Shown here: positions 37,212 through 45,839 of the stretch, in pieces
Layout of the letters: the number at the start of each line of letters is the position of its first letter
Position numbering within the stretch: the stretch's first letter is position 1
From: an uncultured Pseudoxanthomonas sp.
GTDB lineage: Bacteria > Pseudomonadota > Gammaproteobacteria > Xanthomonadales > Xanthomonadaceae
Direction of reading: 5' to 3'
Assembly: GCA_946479745.1 (NCBI GenBank)
Contig: CAMLGZ010000009.1
Coordinates: forward strand, 54,668 to 118,667
Length of the DNA stretch: 64,000 bases
Notes under the pieces: generated by a model
Database searches by the model: none
The model's input: only the letters and a program-made list of their open reading frames with translations
What the model was told of the DNA's origin: nothing
Program-made: the position numbers and the translations under genes

Positions 37212-38126
37212 ATGTTGCGCACGTTGTCAGCCATGCTCGTAGTGCTCGCTCTACTCCTCGCAGTCCCCTCCCCGGCCCAGGCGCAGATCAATACCAAGGC
37301 CTACGCACCGGAAAACCTGCGCACCCTGTCGCGCCAGGATCAGGAGCGCGTGATCGGCCAGGAGTACGCGGAACAGTCCCGCGGCCGCCGCATTCCCGAT
37401 GACCAGCTGCGTTTCTACCTGGACCAGGTCAACCGCTCCAACTGGACCTTCAGCCGGATCAAGCAGGACATCGCCACTTCGCTGGGCGGCGGTGGCGGCG
37501 GCTGGAATCCCGGCCCTTCGCCCGGCGGCTCGGTCCTGTGCGAAAGCAAGGACAACCGCCGCAGCACCTGCAACACCGGCTTCCGCGGACGCGCCGCGCT
37601 TAGCCAGAACCTCTCCAGCACCCGTTGTGTCGAAGGCCAGAACTGGGGCAGCGGCAATGGCGTGGTCTGGGTAGACCGCGGCTGCCGTGCGCGTTTCGTC
37701 CAAGGCTCCTTGGGCGGCGGCACCGGCGGTACCGTGCGTTGCGAAAGCGTCGATGGCCGCTACCGCGAATGCTCCACCGGGTTCCGCGGCAATGCGGTGC
37801 TGACCCGCAAGTTGTCCGATGCGCGCTGCACCGAGGGCGACACCTGGGGCCAGCGCAACGGCACGGTCTGGGTCAATCGCGGATGCCGCGGGGAATTCAG
37901 CGCCGGTGGCGGCAACTGGAATCCCGGCAACGGTTCCGGCTACAACGTCACTTGCAGCAGCGACGACAACCGCCGCCGCACCTGCGCCTGGAACAGCCGC
38001 TACGGCCGTCCGGTGCTGATCGAACAGCTGTCCAACAACAGCTGCCGCGAAGGCTCCACCTGGGGTTATACGGGCAACCAGCTCTGGGTGGACCGCGGCT
38101 GCCGCGGGCGCTTCGGCTCTCGCTGA
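37212..38126 (+). CDS. Secreted Cys-rich protein with three DUF3011 repeats
   Basis: A 304-residue exported protein with a signal peptide ending PAQAQ. A helical region (about 28-92) and a Gly-rich linker precede three repeats of about 65 residues. Each has four Cys at matching places: C110, C120, C139, C158; C177, C187, C206, C225; C248, C258, C278, C295. Each ends VW/LWVxRGCRxxF and contains an (E)GxxWG motif. The repeats match DUF3011, a family common in xanthomonads with no known function. The twelve Cys suggest two disulphides per repeat in the periplasm or outside. TGGAGA precedes the ATG; a perfect terminator follows. Confidence 0.88.
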   Translation: MLRTLSAMLVVLALLLAVPSPAQAQINTKAYAPENLRTLSRQDQERVIGQEYAEQSRGRRIPDDQLRFYLDQVNRSNWTFSRIKQDIATSLGGGGGGWNPGPSPGGSVLCESKDNRRSTCNTGFRGRAALSQNLSSTRCVEGQNWGSGNGVVWVDRGCRARFVQGSLGGGTGGTVRCESVDGRYRECSTGFRGNAVLTRKLSDARCTEGDTWGQRNGTVWVNRGCRGEFSAGGGNWNPGNGSGYNVTCSSDDNRRRTCAWNSRYGRPVLIEQLSNNSCREGSTWGYTGNQLWVDRGCRGRFGSR

Positions 38127-38172
38127 CAAGGGCCTATTGTCTGCTGTCGCAAACCTGTTCGCTGTAAAACCG

Positions 38173-38204
38173 AAGCCGCAGCTCTGAGGAGCTGCGGCTT
38201 TTAT
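38173..38204. terminator. Bidirectional rho-independent terminator
   Basis: A perfect 12-bp stem (AAGCCGCAGCTC, loop TGAG, GAGCTGCGGCTT, 38173-38200) is followed by TTTT on the plus strand. It ends the DUF3011 gene. The stop codon of the convergent gene (TAA, 38203-38201) lies in the T-tract. Confidence 0.9.
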
Positions 38205-40471
38205 CTGCGCTGAAGACCACGCATGGGAAACCGTCCGCGCGACAGCGCCCGCGATATCGCTCCGTTGCGGGTGCTTGAAGTTCGGAGCGGCGCTGCAATC
38301 GCCGGTGCCGCAGAGACGCATCGCGCGTCCACGCAGACATGGAAACCGGGCCGCGAACTGGCGCGCAAGACCTGATAAGGGCTGGTGTCGCCAGGTGGGC
38401 GCGCGGCACTCTGATTCAGATAGATTTCCTCAATGCCATAGATGCGGTCGCCCACCCGCCTTAACGGCCTGAAATAACGCGCGCGCTGCGGGGCGCATCG
38501 GGACGCGCCTGCAGCAAAAGCCTCGGTACAGCCGACTACCCAACGCGGACCGGTAGAAAAAACGGCATTGACGCGATAGTCGTAGCTGCGACCCAGGAAG
38601 GTCTGCCAGTTTCCCGGCCACGAGTCGACGACCTGTCCATATTCCGATACTTCATCGTGAGTAGTTCCGTCCGATCTTCTATCGAAGGTCATCTGCTGGT
38701 CAGGATCGGGGTAACGAACCGGAATTGCGACGGAAAAACCAGACAACCATTTGCCTGCGGCAATGCCACTGGTATCGAGGTTTTGGTCGGCTTGAATGGC
38801 AAGGGTCTGGCCGAACAGCGCCTGAGACGAAGTGCCCGCTGTTCTGCCCGTGGCCAGATAGACGACAGAAAGGGCGGCGCTGTTTCCACCCGTAATCGCC
38901 CAGAATACGACGTTTGCGTCAGGCAGCTGGGTACGCAATCCACCTGTCGCGTCGACGGACCACGACAGCGCACCCTGCGTGCCGCCGGCGACAGGCGCGA
39001 AGTTCGAATCGAGTTTCCTGCCCAGGTCTTCCACAGCCCCCGCACCCTGCGGATCGAAACGATACAAGGCGTGCTCGCACACCGACAGGCTGGTTGCCGA
39101 GGCGCATATCCACGGCAGGGCTCTCTTGCCCGAAAGTCCTGACCATGCATCACGGACGCGTCGCTGATCCAGGTCATACATCACCTGGAACTTGTAATCC
39201 GATGTGGTTTCCGGCGTTCGCCCGGGAAAGTCCGGGTAGCTCTCCGTCCAGTGCACTGCCACCGCCCACACGCTGGATGTCTCCCCAACAAAGTAACGGC
39301 GCACGCTGCGACGAGTCAGCTTTCTGAGTACGCGTACGGGGGTGTTGGGACTGAACCAGGTGGTTCGCGTGACAAGCTCGGACACCTGCACCATGGGCGT
39401 GAGTATGATTTCGCCTGCCGCTTGGTCCCTGACCTCATCCCGTTCCGACACTACCGCCGAATAAGGCACTACTTGGCGGCTTCTGGGTTCGTAGAGATTG
39501 AAGGTTCCATCGGTATTGCGCATCAGCAGTTGGGAGTCGCTGCTTGCGGGCGAAACACTCAGATCCGAAAGGTCTACCGGCACATCGGCGATGGGTTCGC
39601 CGCCCAGCATCAATGTCGCGTCAGGAATCTGCGAAAGCGAAGTGAATCTCGCATAGTCTTGCTGGTCGAAGAAAAATTCGGCGGCGCGATTCTGGAACAG
39701 ATAAGGATTCGGCTGGTTTTCCAGCGTAAGCCGCAGCGAACGGAAGGCAGCCTCATCGGACAGCAGCTGCCAGCCATCGGATATTCCGGCCGGCAAAGCG
39801 CTGAATCCATATGCGGTATCGAACAGAACGTATGAAACGGCCGCGGCATCGAAGTAATCGATGGAGCGGGTAGCCCTTTCGATTTCCTGATCGTTCGACG
39901 CATCGCGCCCGAGCGCTTTGGTGACCATCCATGCCAGCGCGCTGCTCCAGGGAGAAACCCGCAGCGGCTGATACTCGTTGAAATCCAGATGCTTGTCGCT
40001 TTGCGCCAGCCGCCGGAGCTTGGCGATGCTGCCCGCCACCGAGTGGTACTGGGCATTTTCTGAAACAGCGACAATTCTCACCATGTCGCTGTCGGTGATG
40101 CCACTGAGATGAGCCGTGTAGACAGGCTCCTCGTAAAGCCGTTGCACGATCGTCGCAGGATAGGACTTGCCGCCCGCGTAGACCGTAACCGTCAAGGGTT
40201 CGAGCCCCGTCCCGGGCACGCTGTCTACTTCGCCGGTCAGGGTCAGGGTCGGAGTTATCAAGGGCTGCGATCCGTTGACACGTATCGCCGGGGGGCCATC
40301 CGCTTTGGGTACGGAATTCGCGGCAGCCAGTTCAACAGGTTCTTTGAAGATCCAGGCGATCAAAACGTCGGCCGCGCGCGCCAGTCGCGCCTCCCGGACA
40401 TACGAAACCGCGCCAGCCGCACACACCGCGCCCGCCAGTATTCCGGCAAGCATGAATTTTCTCGCACGCAT
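38201..40471 (-). CDS. Large membrane-anchored or exported protein of unknown function
   Basis: A 756-residue protein I do not recognise. The N-terminus MRARKFMLAGILAGAVCAAGAVSYV is a signal anchor or signal peptide; the rest looks soluble and is probably periplasmic. A segment near 70-120 (PTLTLTGEVDSVPGTGLEPLTVTVYAGGKSYPATIV) resembles a beta-sandwich strand pattern. Several Cys lie late in the protein (PWICASATSLSVCEH, VVGCTEAF, HVCVDARCVSA). AAGGGG lies before the ATG. It stands alone between two transcription units on the minus strand, so context gives no function. Confidence 0.8.
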   Translation of the reverse strand: MRARKFMLAGILAGAVCAAGAVSYVREARLARAADVLIAWIFKEPVELAAANSVPKADGPPAIRVNGSQPLITPTLTLTGEVDSVPGTGLEPLTVTVYAGGKSYPATIVQRLYEEPVYTAHLSGITDSDMVRIVAVSENAQYHSVAGSIAKLRRLAQSDKHLDFNEYQPLRVSPWSSALAWMVTKALGRDASNDQEIERATRSIDYFDAAAVSYVLFDTAYGFSALPAGISDGWQLLSDEAAFRSLRLTLENQPNPYLFQNRAAEFFFDQQDYARFTSLSQIPDATLMLGGEPIADVPVDLSDLSVSPASSDSQLLMRNTDGTFNLYEPRSRQVVPYSAVVSERDEVRDQAAGEIILTPMVQVSELVTRTTWFSPNTPVRVLRKLTRRSVRRYFVGETSSVWAVAVHWTESYPDFPGRTPETTSDYKFQVMYDLDQRRVRDAWSGLSGKRALPWICASATSLSVCEHALYRFDPQGAGAVEDLGRKLDSNFAPVAGGTQGALSWSVDATGGLRTQLPDANVVFWAITGGNSAALSVVYLATGRTAGTSSQALFGQTLAIQADQNLDTSGIAAGKWLSGFSVAIPVRYPDPDQQMTFDRRSDGTTHDEVSEYGQVVDSWPGNWQTFLGRSYDYRVNAVFSTGPRWVVGCTEAFAAGASRCAPQRARYFRPLRRVGDRIYGIEEIYLNQSAARPPGDTSPYQVLRASSRPGFHVCVDARCVSAAPAIAAPLRTSSTRNGAISRALSRGRFPMRGLQRR

Positions 40472-40790
40472 GGAATTCCCCTTGCGGCTCCGCCGCCCGG
40501 CCAAGCTATCTGCATGAACAAGGGCTCGTCAAGCTTCTCCGTGCGTCAGAGAACGAAGATCCGTCGGTAGAACTGGTCCGCGGGGCGGTTGCGCCGGACG
40601 GGAAGCCGCCGGCGCCGCTTGGTTCGCGTGGCGTTGGAAGTGAGCAGCAGAATCGCGTCGAGCCGCTGATGTCGACTCATGGTTGCGCCCGAATGGGCGT
40701 GTAAACATTCCCCAAGCGGAAAAGATTGTTCATTCCTGCGAAGGCGGAAATGGCGGAGCTTCTTCCTGCGAACTCCCGACAATAAAATCC
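40472..40790. other. Intergenic region, nothing recognised
   Basis: These 319 bp lie between two minus-strand genes (the fmdB-like gene upstream and the 756-residue gene downstream). A short basic frame (40546-40782) has no recognisable domain. No clear terminator is seen. Confidence 0.5.
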
Positions 40791-41156
40791 TCAGGTCGAA
40801 GAAGAGGAAGAAGACGGCGCTGCAGCAGGCGCCGCCGGCTTGGTATCGGTCTTGCTCTCGGTCTTCGGTGCACTGGCGGTTTCAGTAGCAGCCGGCTTGG
40901 CATCGCCGGATGACTTGCCATCCGACTTTCCGATGCCTTCGCTGCCTTCAGTGAGGTTGCGCTTCTTGTCGCCGTCTTTCTTGAAGTCGGTCTCGTACCA
41001 GCCGCTGCCGGACAGACGGAACGAAGGCGCGGTCAGCTGGCGCTTGACCTGGTGCGCACCGCAGTTCGGGCAGGTTTCCGGGTCCGGATCGGACATCTTC
41101 TGCAGGCGGTCGAAACTGTGGCCGCATTCGGCGCACTGGAAGGCATAGATAGGCAT
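40791..41156 (-). CDS. FmdB-family zinc ribbon protein
   Basis: A 121-residue protein whose N-terminal 45 residues form the FmdB zinc ribbon (MPIYAFQCAECGHSFDRLQK, then CPNCG; Cys8, Cys11, Cys29, Cys32). Residues 45-75 hold the conserved FRLSGSGWYETDFK motif. The C-terminal third is a low-complexity Lys/Ala/Ser/Thr tail ending in serines. FmdB-like proteins are often encoded next to aspS, but here the gene is about 3.7 kb from it. The molecular role is unknown. Confidence 0.9.
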   Translation of the reverse strand: MPIYAFQCAECGHSFDRLQKMSDPDPETCPNCGAHQVKRQLTAPSFRLSGSGWYETDFKKDGDKKRNLTEGSEGIGKSDGKSSGDAKPAATETASAPKTESKTDTKPAAPAAAPSSSSSST

Positions 41157-41238
41157 GGACTACGTCGGATGAAGTACGGCGGTGGCTTGTTTTTGGGGGC
41201 AGACAGCCGGCGAAGCAAGGGCGCCGGCTACGGTCAGT

Positions 41239-43098
41239 CTAGTCGTAAAGCGCGGACCACTCGGCCTCGGCAGTGGCGAGCGCGTCTCGCAGCTGGGTCT
41301 GCTGGCGGCCGATCTCGGCGACCCGGGCGCCGCCCTGCGCATAAACCGCCGGATCGGCCAGCTCCGTTTCCAACGCGGCCAGCTTGCCTTCCAGTTCGGC
41401 CACGCGGGCTTCGGCCTGGGCCAGCTTGTGCGGATTGACCTTTTTCGCAGGCGTCGCCGGCTTGGCCGCGGGCACGGCCGGCAGTGGCGTTTCGGGGATC
41501 TTGGGCGGCTTGTTGCCCTGTGCGGTGGCGCGGCTGCGCAGCCAGGCGGCGTATTCGTCCAGGTCGCCAGCGAACGGTTCGACCACCCCATCGGCCACGC
41601 GCCAGTAGGTTTCGCAGACCAGGCCGATCAGGTGGCGGTCGTGGGAAACCATGACGATGGCGCCTTCGAACAGGCTAAGCGCTTCGGCCAGCGCCTCGCG
41701 CATCTCCAGGTCCAAGTGGTTGGTGGGTTCGTCCAGCAGCAGCACGTTGGGCTGACGCCAGGCGATCAAGGCCAAGGCAAGGCGCGCGCGTTCGCCGCCG
41801 GAGAAACCGTCGACGCTTTCGAAGGCGCGGTCGCCAGGAAAATTCCATTTGCCCAGAAAGTCGCGAAACGATTGCGTCGACGCATCCGGCGACAGATCGC
41901 GCAGATGGTCGATGGGCGATTGCGCAGGCTTGAGCGATTCGACTGTGTGCTGGGCGAAATAGCCGATGCGCACATCGGGATGGCAACTGCGATCGCCGTG
42001 GATCGGCTGCAGATCGCCGACCAGCGTCTTCACCAGGGTCGATTTACCCGCGCCGTTGACGCCGAGCAGGCCAATGCGGTCGCCGGCTTCCAGACCGAAG
42101 GCGACATCCTTGAGGATTACCGTGTCCTCGCCGTAACCGGCATCGACGTGGTTCAGGCGAATCAGCGAAAACGGCAGGCGTGCGGGCTGGGCGAATTCGA
42201 TCACCAGCTCGCGTTCGGCGCGCACCGCTTCGGTGCCGGCCATCTTGGCCAGGCGCTTGACCCGCGATTGCGCCTGCTTGGCCTTGGCCGCGCTGGCGCT
42301 GAAACGGTCGATGAAGCTCTGCAGATGCGCGCGCTCGGCCTGCGATTTTTCATGGGTGATCTGCTGCAGGCGCAGTTGTTCCGAACGCTGGCGTTCGAAC
42401 GCGGTGTAGTCGCCGGTGTAGAGCTTGGCCTTGCCGCCATGCAGGTGCAGGGTGTGGGTGGTGACGTTGTCCAAGAACTCGCGGTCGTGCGAGATCAGCA
42501 GCAGGGTGCCGGGATATTTCAGCAGCCATTGCTCCAGCCACAGCACAGCGTCCAGATCCAGATGGTTGGTGGGTTCGTCCAGCAGCAGCAGGTCGCTGGG
42601 CGTCATCAGCGCACGCGCCAGATTCAGGCGCACGCGCCAGCCGCCGGAGAAGGAAGACACCGCACGCTGATGGGTGTCGCCCGGGAAACCCAGGCCGTGC
42701 AGCAACTTGCCGGCGCGCGCGGAGGCGTCGTAGCCGTTGACCTCTTCCAAGCGGTGGTGGGCCATGGCCACCGCTTCCCAGTCCTCGTCGGCCAGGGCCT
42801 TGGCCTCGGCGCGCAATGCGGCGGCCACTTCGACATCGCCGGACAGCACGAACTCGATGGCCGGGTCCGGCAGCGACGGAGTTTCCTGCGCCACGCTGGC
42901 GATGCGGACCTTGCCCGGCAGGTCTATGTCGCCCTTGTCGGCCTCGATCTCATTGCGGATCGCTGCGAACAGGCTGGATTTGCCGGTGCCGTTGCGGCCG
43001 ACCACGCCCACCCGATAACCGGCGTGCATGGTCAGGTCGACATCGGACAGGAGCAGGCGTTCGCCCCTGCGCAGGGCGAAATTACGTAAGGAAATCAC
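41239..43098 (-). CDS. yheS: ABC-F family ATPase, YheS-like
   Basis: A 619-residue soluble ABC-F protein with two ATPase domains. Walker A motifs are GRNGTGKSS (N-terminal) and GVNGAGKST; signatures are FSGGWRVRLNLARAL and FSGGERARLALALI; Walker B LLLDEPTNHLD appears twice. A P-site linker (about 225-290) and a C-terminal coiled coil (about 540-619) are present. The N-terminus (MISLRNFALRRGERLLL) and the EFVLSGDVEV segment fit the YheS subgroup. ABC-F proteins act on the ribosome; the exact role of YheS is less defined than that of EttA. Confidence 0.9.
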   Translation of the reverse strand: MISLRNFALRRGERLLLSDVDLTMHAGYRVGVVGRNGTGKSSLFAAIRNEIEADKGDIDLPGKVRIASVAQETPSLPDPAIEFVLSGDVEVAAALRAEAKALADEDWEAVAMAHHRLEEVNGYDASARAGKLLHGLGFPGDTHQRAVSSFSGGWRVRLNLARALMTPSDLLLLDEPTNHLDLDAVLWLEQWLLKYPGTLLLISHDREFLDNVTTHTLHLHGGKAKLYTGDYTAFERQRSEQLRLQQITHEKSQAERAHLQSFIDRFSASAAKAKQAQSRVKRLAKMAGTEAVRAERELVIEFAQPARLPFSLIRLNHVDAGYGEDTVILKDVAFGLEAGDRIGLLGVNGAGKSTLVKTLVGDLQPIHGDRSCHPDVRIGYFAQHTVESLKPAQSPIDHLRDLSPDASTQSFRDFLGKWNFPGDRAFESVDGFSGGERARLALALIAWRQPNVLLLDEPTNHLDLEMREALAEALSLFEGAIVMVSHDRHLIGLVCETYWRVADGVVEPFAGDLDEYAAWLRSRATAQGNKPPKIPETPLPAVPAAKPATPAKKVNPHKLAQAEARVAELEGKLAALETELADPAVYAQGGARVAEIGRQQTQLRDALATAEAEWSALYD

Positions 43099-43307
43099 GG
43101 GATGAGCCAGGGTTATTAACGGAATCGCGTCGCATAGTTTAACTATTACCGCCCGTCACACGTTTGTTAATAAATCATTGACATGGATGTCATATGCCTG
43201 TAATCCAGACTTTGATGCGCCGCAACACCTCCTGCGCGGCGGATCCAGCGACAAGAACCGAATCCACCCCGAAGTTTCTTGAACCCTGCAAATCCTTTGG
43301 AGTAATC

Positions 43308-45689
43308 ATGAACCGCAAGCCGTCTCCGCTCGCCGTCGCAATCTTTCTGGCGCTGGCCGCCTCCCCAGTCCTGGCCCAGGAAACTCCTGAAGAAGCCAAG
43401 ACCCTGGACACCCTGATCGTCACCGGTACCCGCGTCGCGGACCGGACCGTGGCCGAGTCATCATCGCCGATCGACATCATCAGTCCCGAAATACTGGAAG
43501 CCACAGGCACGACCGAACTGGCCACCGCCCTTTCGCGCGCCATTCCTTCGCTCAATTTCCCGCGCCCGGCCATCACCGATGGCACAGACGCCGTTCGTCC
43601 GGCCCAGTTGCGCGGTCTGGCACCGGACCAAGTGCTGGTGCTCGTCAATGGCAAGCGGTATCACACCACTGCCCTGATCAACCTAAATGGCAGCCAGGGC
43701 CGTGGCTCGTCGCCGGCCGATCTGAACACCATTCCGATTGCCGCCGTGGAACGTATCGAAGTCCTGCGCGACGGCGCGTCTGCACAATATGGTTCCGATG
43801 CCATCGCCGGCGTCATCAATGTTGTGCTGAAAGGCAGCGGTGAAGGCGGCAGCGTTTCCGGCCGTTACGGCCAGTACAGCGCAGGCGACGGCCAGCAATA
43901 CCAATTATCCGGTGACGCTGGCTTCAAGCTCGGCGACAAGGGCGCCATACACCTTGCCGCGCAGGCTGGACATCAGGATGAAACCGACCGTGCCAAACCG
44001 TTCGAGGGCGTAGTGCAACAGCGCTACGGCGACCCGGATATCGACCAGGGCGCGTTTTCCTACAACGGCCAATACAGCCCGACCGACTATCTGACGTTCT
44101 ATTCTTATGGTCTAACCAGCAAGCGCGAGGTGCTTTCCAACGGCTACTTCCGCTGGTCCGGCGACAACCGGAACCGCCCGGAAATCTATCCGAATGGTTT
44201 CTTGCCGCAGATCTACAACATCAGCAAAGACGTTTCATGGGTCGGCGGACTGAAGACCTCCACGGCAGGCGGCCTGAAGATCGACCTGAGCTACAATTAT
44301 GGTCAGAACAACCTGCGTTTCGAGGTCAAGAACAGCCTGAATAACAGCATGGGCCTCACCAGTCCCACCGAGTTCTACGCGGGCACCCTGGAAGTCACCC
44401 AGAACGTATTGAACGCGGACTTCAGCAAAGCGCTTGAAGTCGGCTTGGCTTATCCGTTGAATCTTGCGTTCGGCGCCGAGTGGCGCGGTGAGAAGTTCAA
44501 CGAATCGCAGGGTGAACCCGCCTCCTACGTCAACGGTGGCGTTCCTTCGGCCAATGGATCGTTGTTGCCCGGTTCGCAAGTGTTTTCCGGCTTCAAGCCA
44601 AGCGACGCAGGCTATTTCGATCGTCATAGCTATTCCGGTTATGTCGATCTCGAAGCCGACCTGACCGACAAGTTCTCCGCAGGCCTGGCCGGCCGCTACG
44701 AAAGCTATAGCGATTTCGGCGATACCAGCACCGGCAAGTTGTCGCTCCGTTATGCGTTCACTCCCAAGATCGCCTTGCGCGCTACCGCCTCGACCGGTTT
44801 CCGCGCCCCCTCCCTGCAACAGCAGTATTTCCAGTCAATCGCCACCAACTTCATCAACGTCACTCAACCTGACAACACGGTTCTTGCGGTGCCGTTTGAG
44901 ATCGGCACCTTCCGCACCGACAATCCCGCAGCGGTCGCGCTGGGCGCAGAACCGCTGAAGGCGGAGGAATCGAAGAACTATGGCCTGGGCCTGGTGCTGC
45001 AACCAACCGACGGCTTGTACGTGACTGTCGATGCCTACCGCATAGACATCGATGACCGCATAGTGCTCTCGGAGAACCTGACTTCCACGCCGGTACGCAA
45101 CTACCTGCAGGCGAACGGCTTCCCCGGAATCGGCGGCGGCCGTTACTTCACCAACGCTGTCGATACCAAGACCACCGGGATAGACGTGGTTGGCACGTAC
45201 AACATCGCGCTGGACAACAGCAACGTTGCCTTGACGGCTGGCTACAACTACAACAAGACCGAGATCGAGAAGATCGCAGCCAATCCGGACGCGCTGGAAG
45301 CAATCGACCCGACCGCAGTGCGCATTGGCCGCGCAGAAATCGGCCGCATCACCAAGGGATCGCCCCGCGACAAGTTCTTCATCGGGGGCACCTGGAGCCC
45401 GGGCGACTGGGTGTTCAATGCAACCACCACACGCTGGGGCGAGTTCAGCACCTTCGGCACCACCGCCGTGTCCGACCAGACCTATGGCGCCGAGTGGACG
45501 CTGGACCTCTCGGCCACCTACAAACTGGACAAGTGGAGCTTCACCCTTGGTGGCGACAACGTGCTGGACGAATATCCGGACCAGTCGATCGCCGGTGCAG
45601 GTACGCGCACCTACCTGCCCTATGCGACCAACTCGCCATTCGGTTTCAATGGTGCCTTCATGTACGCCAATGTCAGCTACAAATGGTGA
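43308..45689 (+). CDS. TonB-dependent outer-membrane receptor (first of two paralogues)
   Basis: A 793-residue receptor with a signal peptide ending VLAQ. A TonB-box-like segment (TLDTLIVTGTR), a plug domain (about 45-165, with VRPAQLRGLAPDQVLVLVNG and IEVLRDGASAQYGSDAIAGV) and a 22-strand barrel ending in aromatic YKW follow. TTTGGAG precedes the ATG at 43308; the longer frame upstream is not used. The protein closely resembles the receptor at 53851 along its whole length. There are no transport, sigma/anti-sigma or enzyme genes next to it, so the ligand is unknown. Confidence 0.93.
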   Translation: MNRKPSPLAVAIFLALAASPVLAQETPEEAKTLDTLIVTGTRVADRTVAESSSPIDIISPEILEATGTTELATALSRAIPSLNFPRPAITDGTDAVRPAQLRGLAPDQVLVLVNGKRYHTTALINLNGSQGRGSSPADLNTIPIAAVERIEVLRDGASAQYGSDAIAGVINVVLKGSGEGGSVSGRYGQYSAGDGQQYQLSGDAGFKLGDKGAIHLAAQAGHQDETDRAKPFEGVVQQRYGDPDIDQGAFSYNGQYSPTDYLTFYSYGLTSKREVLSNGYFRWSGDNRNRPEIYPNGFLPQIYNISKDVSWVGGLKTSTAGGLKIDLSYNYGQNNLRFEVKNSLNNSMGLTSPTEFYAGTLEVTQNVLNADFSKALEVGLAYPLNLAFGAEWRGEKFNESQGEPASYVNGGVPSANGSLLPGSQVFSGFKPSDAGYFDRHSYSGYVDLEADLTDKFSAGLAGRYESYSDFGDTSTGKLSLRYAFTPKIALRATASTGFRAPSLQQQYFQSIATNFINVTQPDNTVLAVPFEIGTFRTDNPAAVALGAEPLKAEESKNYGLGLVLQPTDGLYVTVDAYRIDIDDRIVLSENLTSTPVRNYLQANGFPGIGGGRYFTNAVDTKTTGIDVVGTYNIALDNSNVALTAGYNYNKTEIEKIAANPDALEAIDPTAVRIGRAEIGRITKGSPRDKFFIGGTWSPGDWVFNATTTRWGEFSTFGTTAVSDQTYGAEWTLDLSATYKLDKWSFTLGGDNVLDEYPDQSIAGAGTRTYLPYATNSPFGFNGAFMYANVSYKW

Positions 45690-45713
45690 GATCGCAGCAC
45701 AGGACGATATCGG

Positions 45714-45740
45714 AGCCCCGGGATTCCCGGGGCTTTTTTT
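45714..45740 (+). terminator. Rho-independent terminator after the TonB receptor
   Basis: A perfect 9-bp stem AGCCCCGGG-ATT-CCCGGGGCT (45714-45734) is followed by a run of T to 45740. It separates the receptor from the antiporter gene. Confidence 0.92.
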
Positions 45741-45839
45741 CAGCCGTTTCCGAACGATGAATCGGCCGGTCAGTTACGGTTTGCCGCAGCCGGACGCATC
45801 GGCGACACTGTTTCCACGACGTAGCGAAATGGAAACCGG

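Noticed and set aside
40546..40782. Short basic open frame between the fmdB-like gene and the 756-residue gene
   Set aside because: Very Arg-rich, no recognisable domain and no good ribosome-binding site. It might be a small protein, but there is no positive support.
41182..43089. Long plus-strand open frame opposite the ABC-F gene
   Set aside because: A shadow of the intact ABC-F protein on the minus strand.
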